64,000 nt of DNA, taken from positions 25,592-89,591 of the forward strand of contig NZNC01000001.1 of the NCBI GenBank assembly GCA_002692965.1. The letters run 5' to 3'. The stretch is from Haliea sp. GTDB taxonomy: Bacteria > Pseudomonadota > Gammaproteobacteria > Pseudomonadales > Halieaceae. Shown here piece after piece: positions 37,098 through 45,394 of this stretch (position 1 is its first letter; each line of letters begins with the position of its first letter). A program made the position numbers and the translations under genes. The notes below the pieces were generated by a model, which did not search any database, was not told the DNA's origin, and saw only the letters and a program-made list of their open reading frames with translations.

Positions 37098-38169
37098 AAG
37101 CCTTTTTCGTCGCGGCCTGTATCTGGCAGGTGGCGCCGCGGTGTGCCTATCGCTGACCGGCTGCCCGAGTAGCAGCAACCCCACCCAGCCCCAAATGCCC
37201 AGTCCGCCCTCCAGCAGTAGCAGCAGCTCCAGCGGCTCAAGCGGCGCTCAGTCCCCGGCACCGGGCGGTGCCAGCGGCAGCGCTGCCAGCCTGCCCGGGG
37301 GCAGCACGCCGTCGTCCGGGGGCACACCGGGTAGCGCCCCGCTGCCATCGGGCACTAGCGGCCTTCCGGGCAGCGGCGACAGTCCCGGTGCAGACGGCAG
37401 CCAAACCGCGGGCGCCGATCCTGCAGGCGAGGGAAACTCCGGCGTTAACGAGCCGGGCGGGGCTAGCGGTACAGACGCGACGGCACGCGCTTCCGCAGGG
37501 TCGAGCGAGCCCGGCTTCGGCGATTCACCCAGCGGAGGCAGCGGGCTGCCCGACCTGCGCGACCTGCCGCCCCCGGTAGTGGCGGAAAGCGGCGAGCGCG
37601 GGGCTGACGGCAGCAGTACCGGCACCACAGGGAGCACACCCGGCGGCAGTACAGCCACTGAGGGCGTGGCCGACCGCAGCGGGGCGACTGAAGGGTCGGG
37701 CCCCCCCGGTGCAGCCAACAAGGGTGGTATCGACGGCCCACTGACAGCGGCGGAGCAGGTCGCTGTGCTGGATGCACGCCTGGAAGCCAGCACGGGTGAG
37801 TTCGACAGCATCATTCTCGAGGAACAGACCCGCCAGCGCGAGGCTGCCCGGGAGAGCACCCGTTCCCCGTCAAGCTCCGGAAGCGATACCGGCGCGTCGG
37901 GTGCCGGCAGCCCGAGCGGCCCCTACGGCGGCGAGGTTGTAAGTGGTGGAGCCGGGGGCGGTGGTGGCATGGGTGTCGGCAATAGCGGTCCGGGACGGCC
38001 AGCCCCCGCCAATCCGCCGCGCTTCCCACCGCCGGACGATATCCCCAGTGGCGATGACGACGATGTCGTGGCGCGGCAGTTGCGGGAGGCCGCGATGCGC
38101 GAGCCGGACCCGGACGTCCGCGAGAAGCTCTGGGACGAATACCGCAAATACAAGGGCATAGAGTCGTGA
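37078..38169 (+). CDS. Ser/Gly/Pro-rich low-complexity lipoprotein with a conserved-looking tail
   Basis: The start at ATG 37078 overlaps the previous gene by 20 bases and gives a lipoprotein signal ending in LSLTGC. About 250 residues then consist almost entirely of Ser, Gly, Pro, Ala and Thr (SSSSSSSSGSSG, PGGSTPSSGGTPGS), a long disordered tether. A short charged region (AAEQVAVLDARLEASTGEFD) and the acidic/basic tail DDDDVVARQLREAAMREPDP ... KLWDEYRKYKG form the only ordered part. An outer-membrane anchor with a flexible arm and a C-terminal docking helix is a reasonable inference. No family is recognised. Confidence 0.65.
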   Translation: MTANSGKSLFRRGLYLAGGAAVCLSLTGCPSSSNPTQPQMPSPPSSSSSSSSGSSGAQSPAPGGASGSAASLPGGSTPSSGGTPGSAPLPSGTSGLPGSGDSPGADGSQTAGADPAGEGNSGVNEPGGASGTDATARASAGSSEPGFGDSPSGGSGLPDLRDLPPPVVAESGERGADGSSTGTTGSTPGGSTATEGVADRSGATEGSGPPGAANKGGIDGPLTAAEQVAVLDARLEASTGEFDSIILEEQTRQREAARESTRSPSSSGSDTGASGAGSPSGPYGGEVVSGGAGGGGGMGVGNSGPGRPAPANPPRFPPPDDIPSGDDDDVVARQLREAAMREPDPDVREKLWDEYRKYKGIES

Positions 38170-39362
38170 GCACCCTGTCGCGCCTGCTTTTCGCCAGCTT
38201 GCTTCTCGTGGGCCTGGCGGGTTGTGTCAACCAGACGGTGAAAAGCACCTCGGTCCCCCCGCTGGAGCGGCCCGCCACAAGCGTTGCCGAAGCCGAATTG
38301 CTGGACGTCGCTATCGCCGTCTTCGATCCGGGGCTCGACAACTACGAGGAAGACCAGCAGATCTACCCGGAAGTGCGCAAGGCGGAAGCTCGCTTCATGC
38401 CCCGGTTGCTGGCCGAAACCCTGCAGAATACCGGGGCCTGGGGTGCCGTGCGGGTGGTGCCCAATGACCATCAGATAAGCGACCTGATGGTCGAGGGAAC
38501 CATTCTCCACTCGGATGGCGAGAACCTGCAGCTGCATGTCGAGGCCCGCGATGCCCGTGGCACCCTTTGGCTGGACCGGGAATACAGCGCCCACGCCAGC
38601 CGCTACGCCTATACCAGCCCCTCGCGGGGCAACTACGATGCCTTCCAGGCCATCTACCACCGCATTGCCAACGACCTGCTGCAACAGCTGCGGAGCCTCG
38701 ACAGTGATGGCCGACGGGACCTGCGCCGAATTACCGAGATGCGCTTCGCCCAGGAATTCGCGCCGGAGGCCTTTGAGGACTACCTGCGCGAGGACCGCAG
38801 AGGGCACTTGCAAGTCGTGCGCCTGCCGGCGGAGGACGACCCGATGCTGGAGCGCATCCGGCGCATCCGCGAACGCGACCACCTGTTTGTGGATACGCTG
38901 CAGGAGCACTATGGCCAGTTCAGCGGTGACATGTACGACCCCTACCAGGAATGGCGCAAGATGAGCTACGAGGAAGCCATTGCACTGCAGGAGCTTCGGG
39001 CCGAAAGCCGGCGACAGCTGATCGCCGGTGGCGCCGCCGTACTCGCGGGGATTATCGCCGCCGGCAGCGACAACCGCTCGGTGCGCACCGCCGGGAGCGT
39101 CGGCATCATCGGCGGCGGCTACCTGCTGAAAGGCGGGCTCGAAACGCGCAACGAGGCACAAATGCATGTGCAGGCCCTGGAAGAGCTGGGGATGTCCCTG
39201 GAAGCGGAGATCACGCCCCGGGTGATTGAGCTGGAGGACCGCACGGTCATGCTCAGCGGCAATGTCGAGGAGCAATATGAACAGTGGCGCGAGCTGCTGT
39301 CCGATATTTACCGCGCAGAAATGGGTATGCTCGACGACCCCACCGCCGCCACAGGACCCTGA
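38166..39362 (+). CDS. Lipoprotein with a glycine-zipper-like segment
   Basis: GTG at 38166 overlaps the preceding stop as GTGA. The lipobox is LAGC (residue 20). Residues ~45-200 look like the beta-alpha module of lipoproteins that start 'LLDVAIAVFDPGL' and measure a variable loop (HQISDLMVEGTILHSDGENL). Residues ~283-325 (LIAGGAAVLAGIIAAGSDN, then GSVGIIGGGYLLKGG) are a glycine-zipper hairpin that may insert in a membrane or oligomerise. The protein has 398 residues. No named family; a pore or scaffold lipoprotein is possible but unproven. Confidence 0.6.
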   Translation: MSTLSRLLFASLLLVGLAGCVNQTVKSTSVPPLERPATSVAEAELLDVAIAVFDPGLDNYEEDQQIYPEVRKAEARFMPRLLAETLQNTGAWGAVRVVPNDHQISDLMVEGTILHSDGENLQLHVEARDARGTLWLDREYSAHASRYAYTSPSRGNYDAFQAIYHRIANDLLQQLRSLDSDGRRDLRRITEMRFAQEFAPEAFEDYLREDRRGHLQVVRLPAEDDPMLERIRRIRERDHLFVDTLQEHYGQFSGDMYDPYQEWRKMSYEEAIALQELRAESRRQLIAGGAAVLAGIIAAGSDNRSVRTAGSVGIIGGGYLLKGGLETRNEAQMHVQALEELGMSLEAEITPRVIELEDRTVMLSGNVEEQYEQWRELLSDIYRAEMGMLDDPTAATGP

Positions 39363-39378
39363 GTTGGCCGAGCCCCCG

Positions 39379-40944
39379 ATGTCCCGAGACAAGCAAGCCC
39401 TGACCCCGACACCCTTCGCGGCGGCCTCCGCGGACAGCCATACGTCGCCGCCGCCAGCTGAACGCCGCACTGGCAACGCTTTGTGGGTCGGCGCAGTGCT
39501 ACTCACTGCGCTGGCCCTGGGGGTGATCTTCTGGCTGCCCGGACAGCTCGCCTCCACCACACCACAAGCCGACGTAGCGGTACCGCAACCCGGTACTGCC
39601 GCGCCGTCCTCGGCGGCAGCGCCCGCGACCGGTGCCGGTGCCGGTGCCGCCAATACCCCGGGACCCGCTGCGCGCCCCGGGGCCACGTCGGAAAGCCCCT
39701 GGAGTGAAGCCCAGGCCGCTCGCCTGCGCCAGGCGGCCCAGGCGGCACTGGACGCGCTGCTGCAACGGCAATTCCGACTGGAGGAACAGGGCGCAGCCGA
39801 CTGGGCCAGTGCCCAGTGGAAAGCTGCCCTGAGCCTGGCCCAGGAAGGCGACGCCCTGTACCAGTCGCGAGACTTCACCGCCGCGGAAGCGCGTTATCGC
39901 GAAGCCGCGTCAGTCCTGGAACAGCTGGAGAACAGTATCCCGACCCGCATCGAGAATGCACTGGCCGCGGTGGAAAACGCCCTGCAGGCACTGGATGCGA
40001 AAGCCCTCGGTGTGGCATTGGACACACTGACGCAATTGCAACCCGACCACCCCCGGCTGCCCCAGCTGGAAGCCCGCGCAGAGCAGCTCGAGCCTCTGCG
40101 TGAACTGTTGCGGGAAGCGACCGCGAAGGAGGAGACAGGCGACCTGGCCCGGGCCCGGGAGTTGCTGCGGGAGGCCACGGCGCTCGATCCGACACATCGC
40201 GCCGCCCGCACGGCCCTTGAACGGGTCTCCGCGGCACTGGCCGAAACGCAGTTTCAGCGCGCCATGAGCGCCGGCTACGCGGCCCTGGACGCCGGAGACT
40301 ACGCCGCGGCGAAGGATCACTTCGGCGATGCCGCCGCGCAACGACTCGACAGCCCCGAGGTCGCGGCGGCCCGCGAAGAGCTGGCAGTGCTCGCCAGCAC
40401 CGCCCGGCTCAGGCGCATCGAAGAGAACGCCGCCGCCAGTGAGCAGGCCGGTGACTGGGAAACCGCTGTCGAGCGCTATCGGGAGGCGCTGGAGATCGAC
40501 CGCAGCCTGGTGTTCGCCCAGGAAGGTCTGGCACGCGCCCTCCCGCGTGCCGAACTGCATCGCGATCTCCAGACGCTGCTGGAGGCACCCGAGCGCCTGG
40601 CGGCACCGGAGGTCGCCCGCGAAGCCCGGGCACTCCTGGCGCAGGCCCGCGGGGTTGCGGATGCCGGCCCGGTCCTGCAGGCCCAGCGCGAACAACTGGC
40701 GCAGCAGCTGGCCCTCGCTACCACGGCACTGCCGGTCACTCTGCGCTCCGACGGATTCACGGAAGTGACCGTGCTGCGGGTATCGCGCCTGGGCAGCTTC
40801 AAGCAAAAACAGCTTGAGCTGCGCCCCGGCACCTATACGGCGGTAGGTAGCCGCGACGGCTATCGGGATGTCCGGGAGACCTTTAGCGTGGCGCACGACA
40901 CCCCCGAACCCTCCGTCTACATCGCCTGCTCGGAGCCCATCTGA
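39379..40944 (+). CDS. Single-pass membrane TPR protein with a PEGA-like C-terminus
   Basis: The start is ATG 39379 (a TTG at 39364 is possible). One membrane helix (residues 34-55, ALWVGAVLLTALALGVIFWL) puts the bulk in the periplasm. A linker rich in Pro/Ala/Thr is followed by TPR repeats (ALYQSRDFTAAEARYREAAS, RARELLREATALDPTHRAAR, EQAGDWETAVERYREALEID). The last ~75 residues (LPVTLRSDGFTEVTVLRVSR ... LELRPGTYTAVGSRDGYRDV) are a PEGA-like beta module. The stop abuts the next ATG directly. Confidence 0.65.
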   Translation: MSRDKQALTPTPFAAASADSHTSPPPAERRTGNALWVGAVLLTALALGVIFWLPGQLASTTPQADVAVPQPGTAAPSSAAAPATGAGAGAANTPGPAARPGATSESPWSEAQAARLRQAAQAALDALLQRQFRLEEQGAADWASAQWKAALSLAQEGDALYQSRDFTAAEARYREAASVLEQLENSIPTRIENALAAVENALQALDAKALGVALDTLTQLQPDHPRLPQLEARAEQLEPLRELLREATAKEETGDLARARELLREATALDPTHRAARTALERVSAALAETQFQRAMSAGYAALDAGDYAAAKDHFGDAAAQRLDSPEVAAAREELAVLASTARLRRIEENAAASEQAGDWETAVERYREALEIDRSLVFAQEGLARALPRAELHRDLQTLLEAPERLAAPEVAREARALLAQARGVADAGPVLQAQREQLAQQLALATTALPVTLRSDGFTEVTVLRVSRLGSFKQKQLELRPGTYTAVGSRDGYRDVRETFSVAHDTPEPSVYIACSEPI

Positions 40945-43008
40945 ATGTCCCGCGACTCGCCCATCGCCCCCCAGGCCTTTACACCGCTGGACAGCAGCGC
41001 GCCCGGCCCGACGCCCCCGCCGCGGCGCGGTCGCTGGCTGGTGATCGGGGCACTGGCGGTCTGCGCGCTCGCCCTGCTGTTTTTGTTCATCGCCGTCCCG
41101 GTGACCCTGGAGGTGGAGAGCACCCGCGAGCCGCGGATCAACGTGAGCGGCCCCGACCTGCAGCTGGGTAAGCGCTTCCTGATGCTGCCGGGCGAGCACG
41201 ATCTGCGACTTGAAGCCCCGGGCTATCACCCGCTGGAAACCCGCATCGCGGTGGCCCGAGGCGGCGACACCAGCTTTCACTTCGCGCTGGAGCCCCTCCC
41301 CGGCGAAGTAACGGTCACCAGCCACCCCGAAGGCGCTACCCTGTGGCTGGACGACGAGAACCGCGGAGCGACCCCGGTGGAGAGCCTCAGCCTGCCCCCC
41401 GGCGACTACAGCCTGCGCCTTGAACACCCGCGCTATTTGCCCCACCAACAAAGGCTTGCGATCCAGGGGCGGGGCGAACAGCAAACGCTGGCAGTGGAGC
41501 TGCAGCCCGCCTGGGCGGAGCTGCGTGTCGACAGCCGCCCCGGCGGCGCGACCGTGCGTATCGACGGCGAGGCCGCGGGCAGCACACCGCTCACGCTGGA
41601 AATACTGCAAGGGGAACGACAGCTGGCTCTCGACCTGGCGGGCTTCGCCCCCCTGACACGCAAGCTGACGCTTAGCGCCGGCGAGGAGCGAGACCTGGGC
41701 ACACTGCCCCTGCAGCCCGCCGCCGGTGTACTGGCGCTGGGTAGCCAGCCCAGCGGGGCCAATGTGACCCTCGCCGGTGAGTTCCTCGGTCAGACCCCCC
41801 TCGAGCTTGAACTGCCCCCCGACAAAGCCCAGCGGCTGCTGCTGACGCGCCCCGGTTATCGCCGCCACAGTGAGACCGTGCAGCTCGCGGCGGGCGCCCG
41901 GGCGGAAAAACGTATACGCCTGCAGCCCCAGCTCGGGGAGATCCAGCTGGAGATCAGCCCCGCGGCAGCAGAAGTGCGCGTCAACGGGCGCCCCATGGGC
42001 CAGGGCAGCCAGACCCTCAGCCTGCCCGCGGTGGAGCAGCGCATCGAAGTGCGCCTGGCGGGCCACGCCAGCGAGACTCGCCGTGTCACACCGCGCCCGG
42101 GCCTGGCGCAGCGGCTGGTGGTCACCCTGCAGACGGCCCAGGAAGCGCGACTCGCCAGCCTGCCCGATGAAATCACCACCTCCCTGGGGCAAACCCTGCG
42201 ATTGTTCATCCCCGGCGAATCCGGGCCCACGGACTTCACCATGGGCGCCTCCCGGCGAGAACCCGGGCGTCGCGCCAACGAAACCCTGCGCCCGGTGCGC
42301 CTGCGTCGCCTGTTTTACCTGCAGACCACGGAAGTCACCAACGCCCAGTTCCGTCAGTTCCTGGCCAGCCACAATGCCGGGCAAGTACAGGGGGCGAGCC
42401 TGAACCGCGAGCACCAGCCCGCGGTCCAGGTCAGCTGGCAGCAGGCGGCCCGCTTCTGCAACTGGCTGAGTGAGAAGGAGGGCCTGGAGCCCTTCTACAC
42501 CGAGCGGGACGGCATCGTCACCGGCTTCCGGGCGGAAAGCCTGGGCTATCGCTTGCCCAGCGAAGCGGAATGGTCCTGGGCCGCGCGGGTCCGCGGGGAA
42601 ACCCTGCTGACCTTCCCTTGGGGCGAGGGTTTTCCGCCCACCCAGGTGGTGGAAAACTACGCCGACACCAGCGCCGCCTATATCACCGGTCGCGTGGTCG
42701 ACGGCTACAACGATGGCAATGCCACCACCGCGACGGTAGGCAGCTTCCCGGCCAATCACCGCGGTCTTCACGACCTCGGAGGCAACGCCGCCGAGTGGGT
42801 GCACGACGTCTACCGTATCCCGCCCGCCGGGGGCGACACCGAGACCGACCCCCTGGGGCCCGCCTCCGGTGACAACTACGTGATACGCGGCGCCAGCTGG
42901 GCCCACAGCAAACTGGCGGAACTGCGCCTGGCCTGGCGGGATTATGGGCAAGCCGCCCGGGATGACGTAGGATTTCGTCTGGCACGTTATGCGGAGCCGG
43001 CACCATGA
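40945..43008 (+). CDS. Membrane-anchored PEGA-repeat protein with FGE/sulfatase-modifying-like domain
   Basis: A cytoplasmic Pro-rich leader and one helix (residues ~31-53) are followed by about four PEGA repeats (for example GEVTVTSHPEGATLWLDDEN, AELRVDSRPGGATVRIDGEA, GVLALGSQPSGANVTLAGEF). Residues ~411-683 form an FGE-like (SUMF1/EgtB) domain: TTEVTNAQFRQFLASHN, QVSWQQAARFCNWLSEKEG, YRLPSEAEWSWAAR, NAAEWVHDV, RGASWAHSK and DVGFRLA. The two catalytic cysteines of formylglycine-generating enzymes are missing (SWAHSKLAELRLAW in their place), so the domain is probably a binding or scaffold module, as in several PEGA-FGE proteins. Its stop overlaps the next start. Confidence 0.75.
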   Translation: MSRDSPIAPQAFTPLDSSAPGPTPPPRRGRWLVIGALAVCALALLFLFIAVPVTLEVESTREPRINVSGPDLQLGKRFLMLPGEHDLRLEAPGYHPLETRIAVARGGDTSFHFALEPLPGEVTVTSHPEGATLWLDDENRGATPVESLSLPPGDYSLRLEHPRYLPHQQRLAIQGRGEQQTLAVELQPAWAELRVDSRPGGATVRIDGEAAGSTPLTLEILQGERQLALDLAGFAPLTRKLTLSAGEERDLGTLPLQPAAGVLALGSQPSGANVTLAGEFLGQTPLELELPPDKAQRLLLTRPGYRRHSETVQLAAGARAEKRIRLQPQLGEIQLEISPAAAEVRVNGRPMGQGSQTLSLPAVEQRIEVRLAGHASETRRVTPRPGLAQRLVVTLQTAQEARLASLPDEITTSLGQTLRLFIPGESGPTDFTMGASRREPGRRANETLRPVRLRRLFYLQTTEVTNAQFRQFLASHNAGQVQGASLNREHQPAVQVSWQQAARFCNWLSEKEGLEPFYTERDGIVTGFRAESLGYRLPSEAEWSWAARVRGETLLTFPWGEGFPPTQVVENYADTSAAYITGRVVDGYNDGNATTATVGSFPANHRGLHDLGGNAAEWVHDVYRIPPAGGDTETDPLGPASGDNYVIRGASWAHSKLAELRLAWRDYGQAARDDVGFRLARYAEPAP

Positions 43009-43298
43009 AGCCTCGAAAACCGCTAGCCGGTACTCTGCTCGCCCTGCTGGTTCTGACATCCGGCAGTGATGCCCAGGACAACGCCGGTACCACAGCGCAG
43101 GCATCGCGGCCCGGCGCCGCCGCTGCGAAAAAACCCGACGGTACCGCGGCCGACACGGCAGGCGAGGCCAGCCCGGACAGCAGGGCCGCTGAAAGCAGCG
43201 CGGATACCCCGAATAGTGCGGTGATGACGCCGCGCGATTACGAGGCCTCGGAACAGATACGCGAAGACCTGCCGGTCTCCTTCCCAGTGGATATCTAG
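43005..43298 (+). CDS. Small secreted protein with a conserved-looking C-terminus
   Basis: The ATG at 43005 overlaps the preceding TGA (ATGA). A signal peptide (PLAGTLLALLVLTSGSDA) leads to about 70 mature residues: a disordered Ala/Ser/Asp-rich stretch and the ending DYEASEQIREDLPVSFPVDI. The tail is the only part that looks constrained. The next gene (the channel subunit) starts 1 base after this stop. It could be a peptide partner that plugs or links the channel; this is inference from position only. Confidence 0.55.
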   Translation: MKPRKPLAGTLLALLVLTSGSDAQDNAGTTAQASRPGAAAAKKPDGTAADTAGEASPDSRAAESSADTPNSAVMTPRDYEASEQIREDLPVSFPVDI

Positions 43299-43299
43299 C

Positions 43300-44097
43300 A
43301 TGAAAAACCGGTTATCACCCGAATTCACCTACCAGCTGTTTGCCCTGCTGATTGCCGTTATCGTGGTGCACGCCGCCTACGTCGGTGTCATCCGCCCCAG
43401 CGCCAACGCACAGATCGCCGAGCAGATGGCACTGCAGGCCGCCGGCGAGGACTACGTTCCGCAGCGCAGCCTGGCCGTGGTGATCCGCGACTTTGAGCAG
43501 GAGGCCTGCTTTATCCTGCTGATCTGGGCGCTGGCCATCATGGCCTATAAAGCACGCCAGGCCTTCCGCGAGCAGGCCCTGCTGGCGCAGCCGCTGCTGG
43601 AGATCCCCGAGGGCACCAGCGTGCTGCCGGAGGACGCCCGGGAGTACAGCCGTACCCTGGAGGCCCTGCCCGACCGGGAACAGGACTACCTACTGCCCCG
43701 CACCCTGCTGTCGGCCCTGCAGCGCTTCGCCACCACCGGCGATATCCAGGCGGTGTCGGAAACCGTCAAGGAAACCTGCGAAGTGGAGGCCGACCGGCTC
43801 GACAGCGAGCTGTCGATGGTGCGCTACATCGCCTGGGCCATTCCCTCCATCGGCTTTATCGGCACCGTGCGCGGGATCGGCGACGCCCTCGGCCAGGCCT
43901 ACAAGGCCGTGGAAGGCGACATCACCGGGGTCACCGTCAGCCTCGGGGTAGCCTTCAACAGTACCTTCGTGGCGCTGGTGCTATCGATCATCATCATGTT
44001 CTGCCTGCATCAGCTGCAGCAGTCACAGGAACGCCTGGTGCTCGATTGCCAGCGCTACGCCGACCGCCGCCTGCTGCGCCACCTGGTGGCCCACTGA
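43300..44097 (+). CDS. MotA/TolQ/ExbB-family ion channel subunit, four-helix type
   Basis: Residues ~180-236 match the MotA/TolQ/ExbB core: AIPSIGFIGTVRGIGDALG aligns with the TolQ/ExbB 'P-IGLFGTVWGI' segment, and TVSLGVAFNSTFVALVLS with their last helix. The channel threonines are present (Thr189 and Thr222 by my count). Two more helices lie at ~11-31 and ~67-84, separated by a ~35-residue periplasmic stretch, so the protein has four helices, like MotA, rather than three as in ExbB. A long cytoplasmic segment (85-170) joins helix 2 to the core. The next-but-one genes supply ExbD-like helices, completing a channel. Confidence 0.85.
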   Translation: MKNRLSPEFTYQLFALLIAVIVVHAAYVGVIRPSANAQIAEQMALQAAGEDYVPQRSLAVVIRDFEQEACFILLIWALAIMAYKARQAFREQALLAQPLLEIPEGTSVLPEDAREYSRTLEALPDREQDYLLPRTLLSALQRFATTGDIQAVSETVKETCEVEADRLDSELSMVRYIAWAIPSIGFIGTVRGIGDALGQAYKAVEGDITGVTVSLGVAFNSTFVALVLSIIIMFCLHQLQQSQERLVLDCQRYADRRLLRHLVAH

Positions 44098-44098
44098 C

Positions 44099-45385
44099 AT
44101 GTCCCTCGCCTACCTCGACCTGAACGACAGCACCCTGCGCCTGCAACACGACGACCGGCTGGTGGAAAGCCCGGGCTACGCCGTCTATGACGGCCGGGGC
44201 TATACCTTCGGCAGCGAAGCCCGCGGCCGGGCCCGCCTGCGCCCCAGGGATATCGCCACCCGCTTCTGGTGGCAGCTCGACACCCGCCCCCTGCAACCCA
44301 GCCTGGGGCCGGCCCGGCACAGCGCCGACCTGGTTCACCAGCACCTGCAGCAGCTGCACGCGGCGGCCGACGCGCCTGACGACTTGCTGCTGGCAGCCCC
44401 CGGCAGCATGCAGGATGCCCAGCTCTCCCTGCTGCTCGGCATCATCCAGCAATGCCCCTTCCGCGCCGTGGGCCTGGTTCACCGCAGTGTCGCCGTGGCG
44501 TCCCTGTTCCAGGTCGATGGCCCCCTGTTCCACCTGGAGCTGCAGCTGCACCAGGCCCTGCTGACCGAGCTTCGCGCCGGCGAGGGTGTGGTTCGGCTGC
44601 AGCGCGAAACCGTGCTGCCCGGCTGTGGCCTGCTGCAGTTGCAGGAGCGCCTGGTGGAAACCCTGGCCCGGGCCTTTATCCGTCAGACCCGGTTTGACCC
44701 GCGCCGGCGGGCGGAGTCCGAGCAGCAACTCTACGACGCGCTGCACACGCTCCTGCACGACCTGCGGGCACAGCCGGAAGCGCTCCTGGAGATCCAGGGA
44801 CACCGGGTACGCATCGGCCGCGTGGAACTGGCTGACTGCAGCGCGGCCCTGCGCGACAGCGTCTCCGGACAGTTGGCAGCGCACAGGGATGCCCCCCTCC
44901 TGATGGACCCCCTGGTGGCCCTGCTTCCGGGACTGGGAGAGGCCTGGCGCAGCCTGCAGCTCGACCCGGCGGACCTGTTTACCGCTCTTGCCGCGCAGCA
45001 AGCGCGACTGCTGCAGGAGGAAGACGCCCTGGTCTTTGTCAGCGAACTGCCACTGCTGGGCGAGCGCGGACTGGAGACGAGCGGAGAGAAGACCGATCGG
45101 GAACCGGCGAGTGACAGCGCGGCACCGGATACCACGTCGAGCCCGCCACTGCCCACCCACCTGCTTCGCGGGCATAAGGCCCGCCCCCTGGCGGATGGGG
45201 AAGTGCTCCTGGCGGGATGGCAGCTGCGCCGCTCGAAGCAGGGGTGGCAGTTGCAGCAGCAGCCTGGAAGCAGCCCCCTGCAGCTCAATGGACGAGCGGC
45301 CCGGGACGGCGACACCCTGCGTTGCGGCGACTACCTGCAGGCGGATGACGGCGAGCCCTCGCAGCTGATCGCCGTGGGCGAGTGA
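44099..45385 (+). CDS. Divergent actin/Hsp70-like protein with a C-terminal FHA-like module
   Basis: The 428-residue cytoplasmic protein starts MSLAYLDLNDSTLRL, like the phosphate-1 strand-turn of the actin/Hsp70/sugar-kinase fold. It continues with LLLAAPGSMQDAQLSLLLGI and CPFRAVGLVHRSVAVASLF, which have the pattern of Hsp70-type subdomain I. The usual DLGTS motif is altered, so ATP binding is uncertain. Residues ~361-428 (DGEVLLAGWQLRRSKQGWQL, LQLNGRAARDGDTLRCGDYL) look like the beta-sandwich half of an FHA domain without the phosphothreonine-binding residues. It lies between channel subunit and vWA genes, so it may couple the channel to the cytoplasm. Confidence 0.6.
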   Translation: MSLAYLDLNDSTLRLQHDDRLVESPGYAVYDGRGYTFGSEARGRARLRPRDIATRFWWQLDTRPLQPSLGPARHSADLVHQHLQQLHAAADAPDDLLLAAPGSMQDAQLSLLLGIIQQCPFRAVGLVHRSVAVASLFQVDGPLFHLELQLHQALLTELRAGEGVVRLQRETVLPGCGLLQLQERLVETLARAFIRQTRFDPRRRAESEQQLYDALHTLLHDLRAQPEALLEIQGHRVRIGRVELADCSAALRDSVSGQLAAHRDAPLLMDPLVALLPGLGEAWRSLQLDPADLFTALAAQQARLLQEEDALVFVSELPLLGERGLETSGEKTDREPASDSAAPDTTSSPPLPTHLLRGHKARPLADGEVLLAGWQLRRSKQGWQLQQQPGSSPLQLNGRAARDGDTLRCGDYLQADDGEPSQLIAVGE

Positions 45386-45394
45386 GGCGGCCCC

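Noticed and set aside
39910..43104. Very long open frame (over 1000 codons) on the minus strand opposite the TPR and PEGA genes.
   Set aside because: It is a mirror of the high-G+C codon bias of the real plus-strand genes; its translation has no domain, signal or start site, and the plus-strand proteins are convincing.
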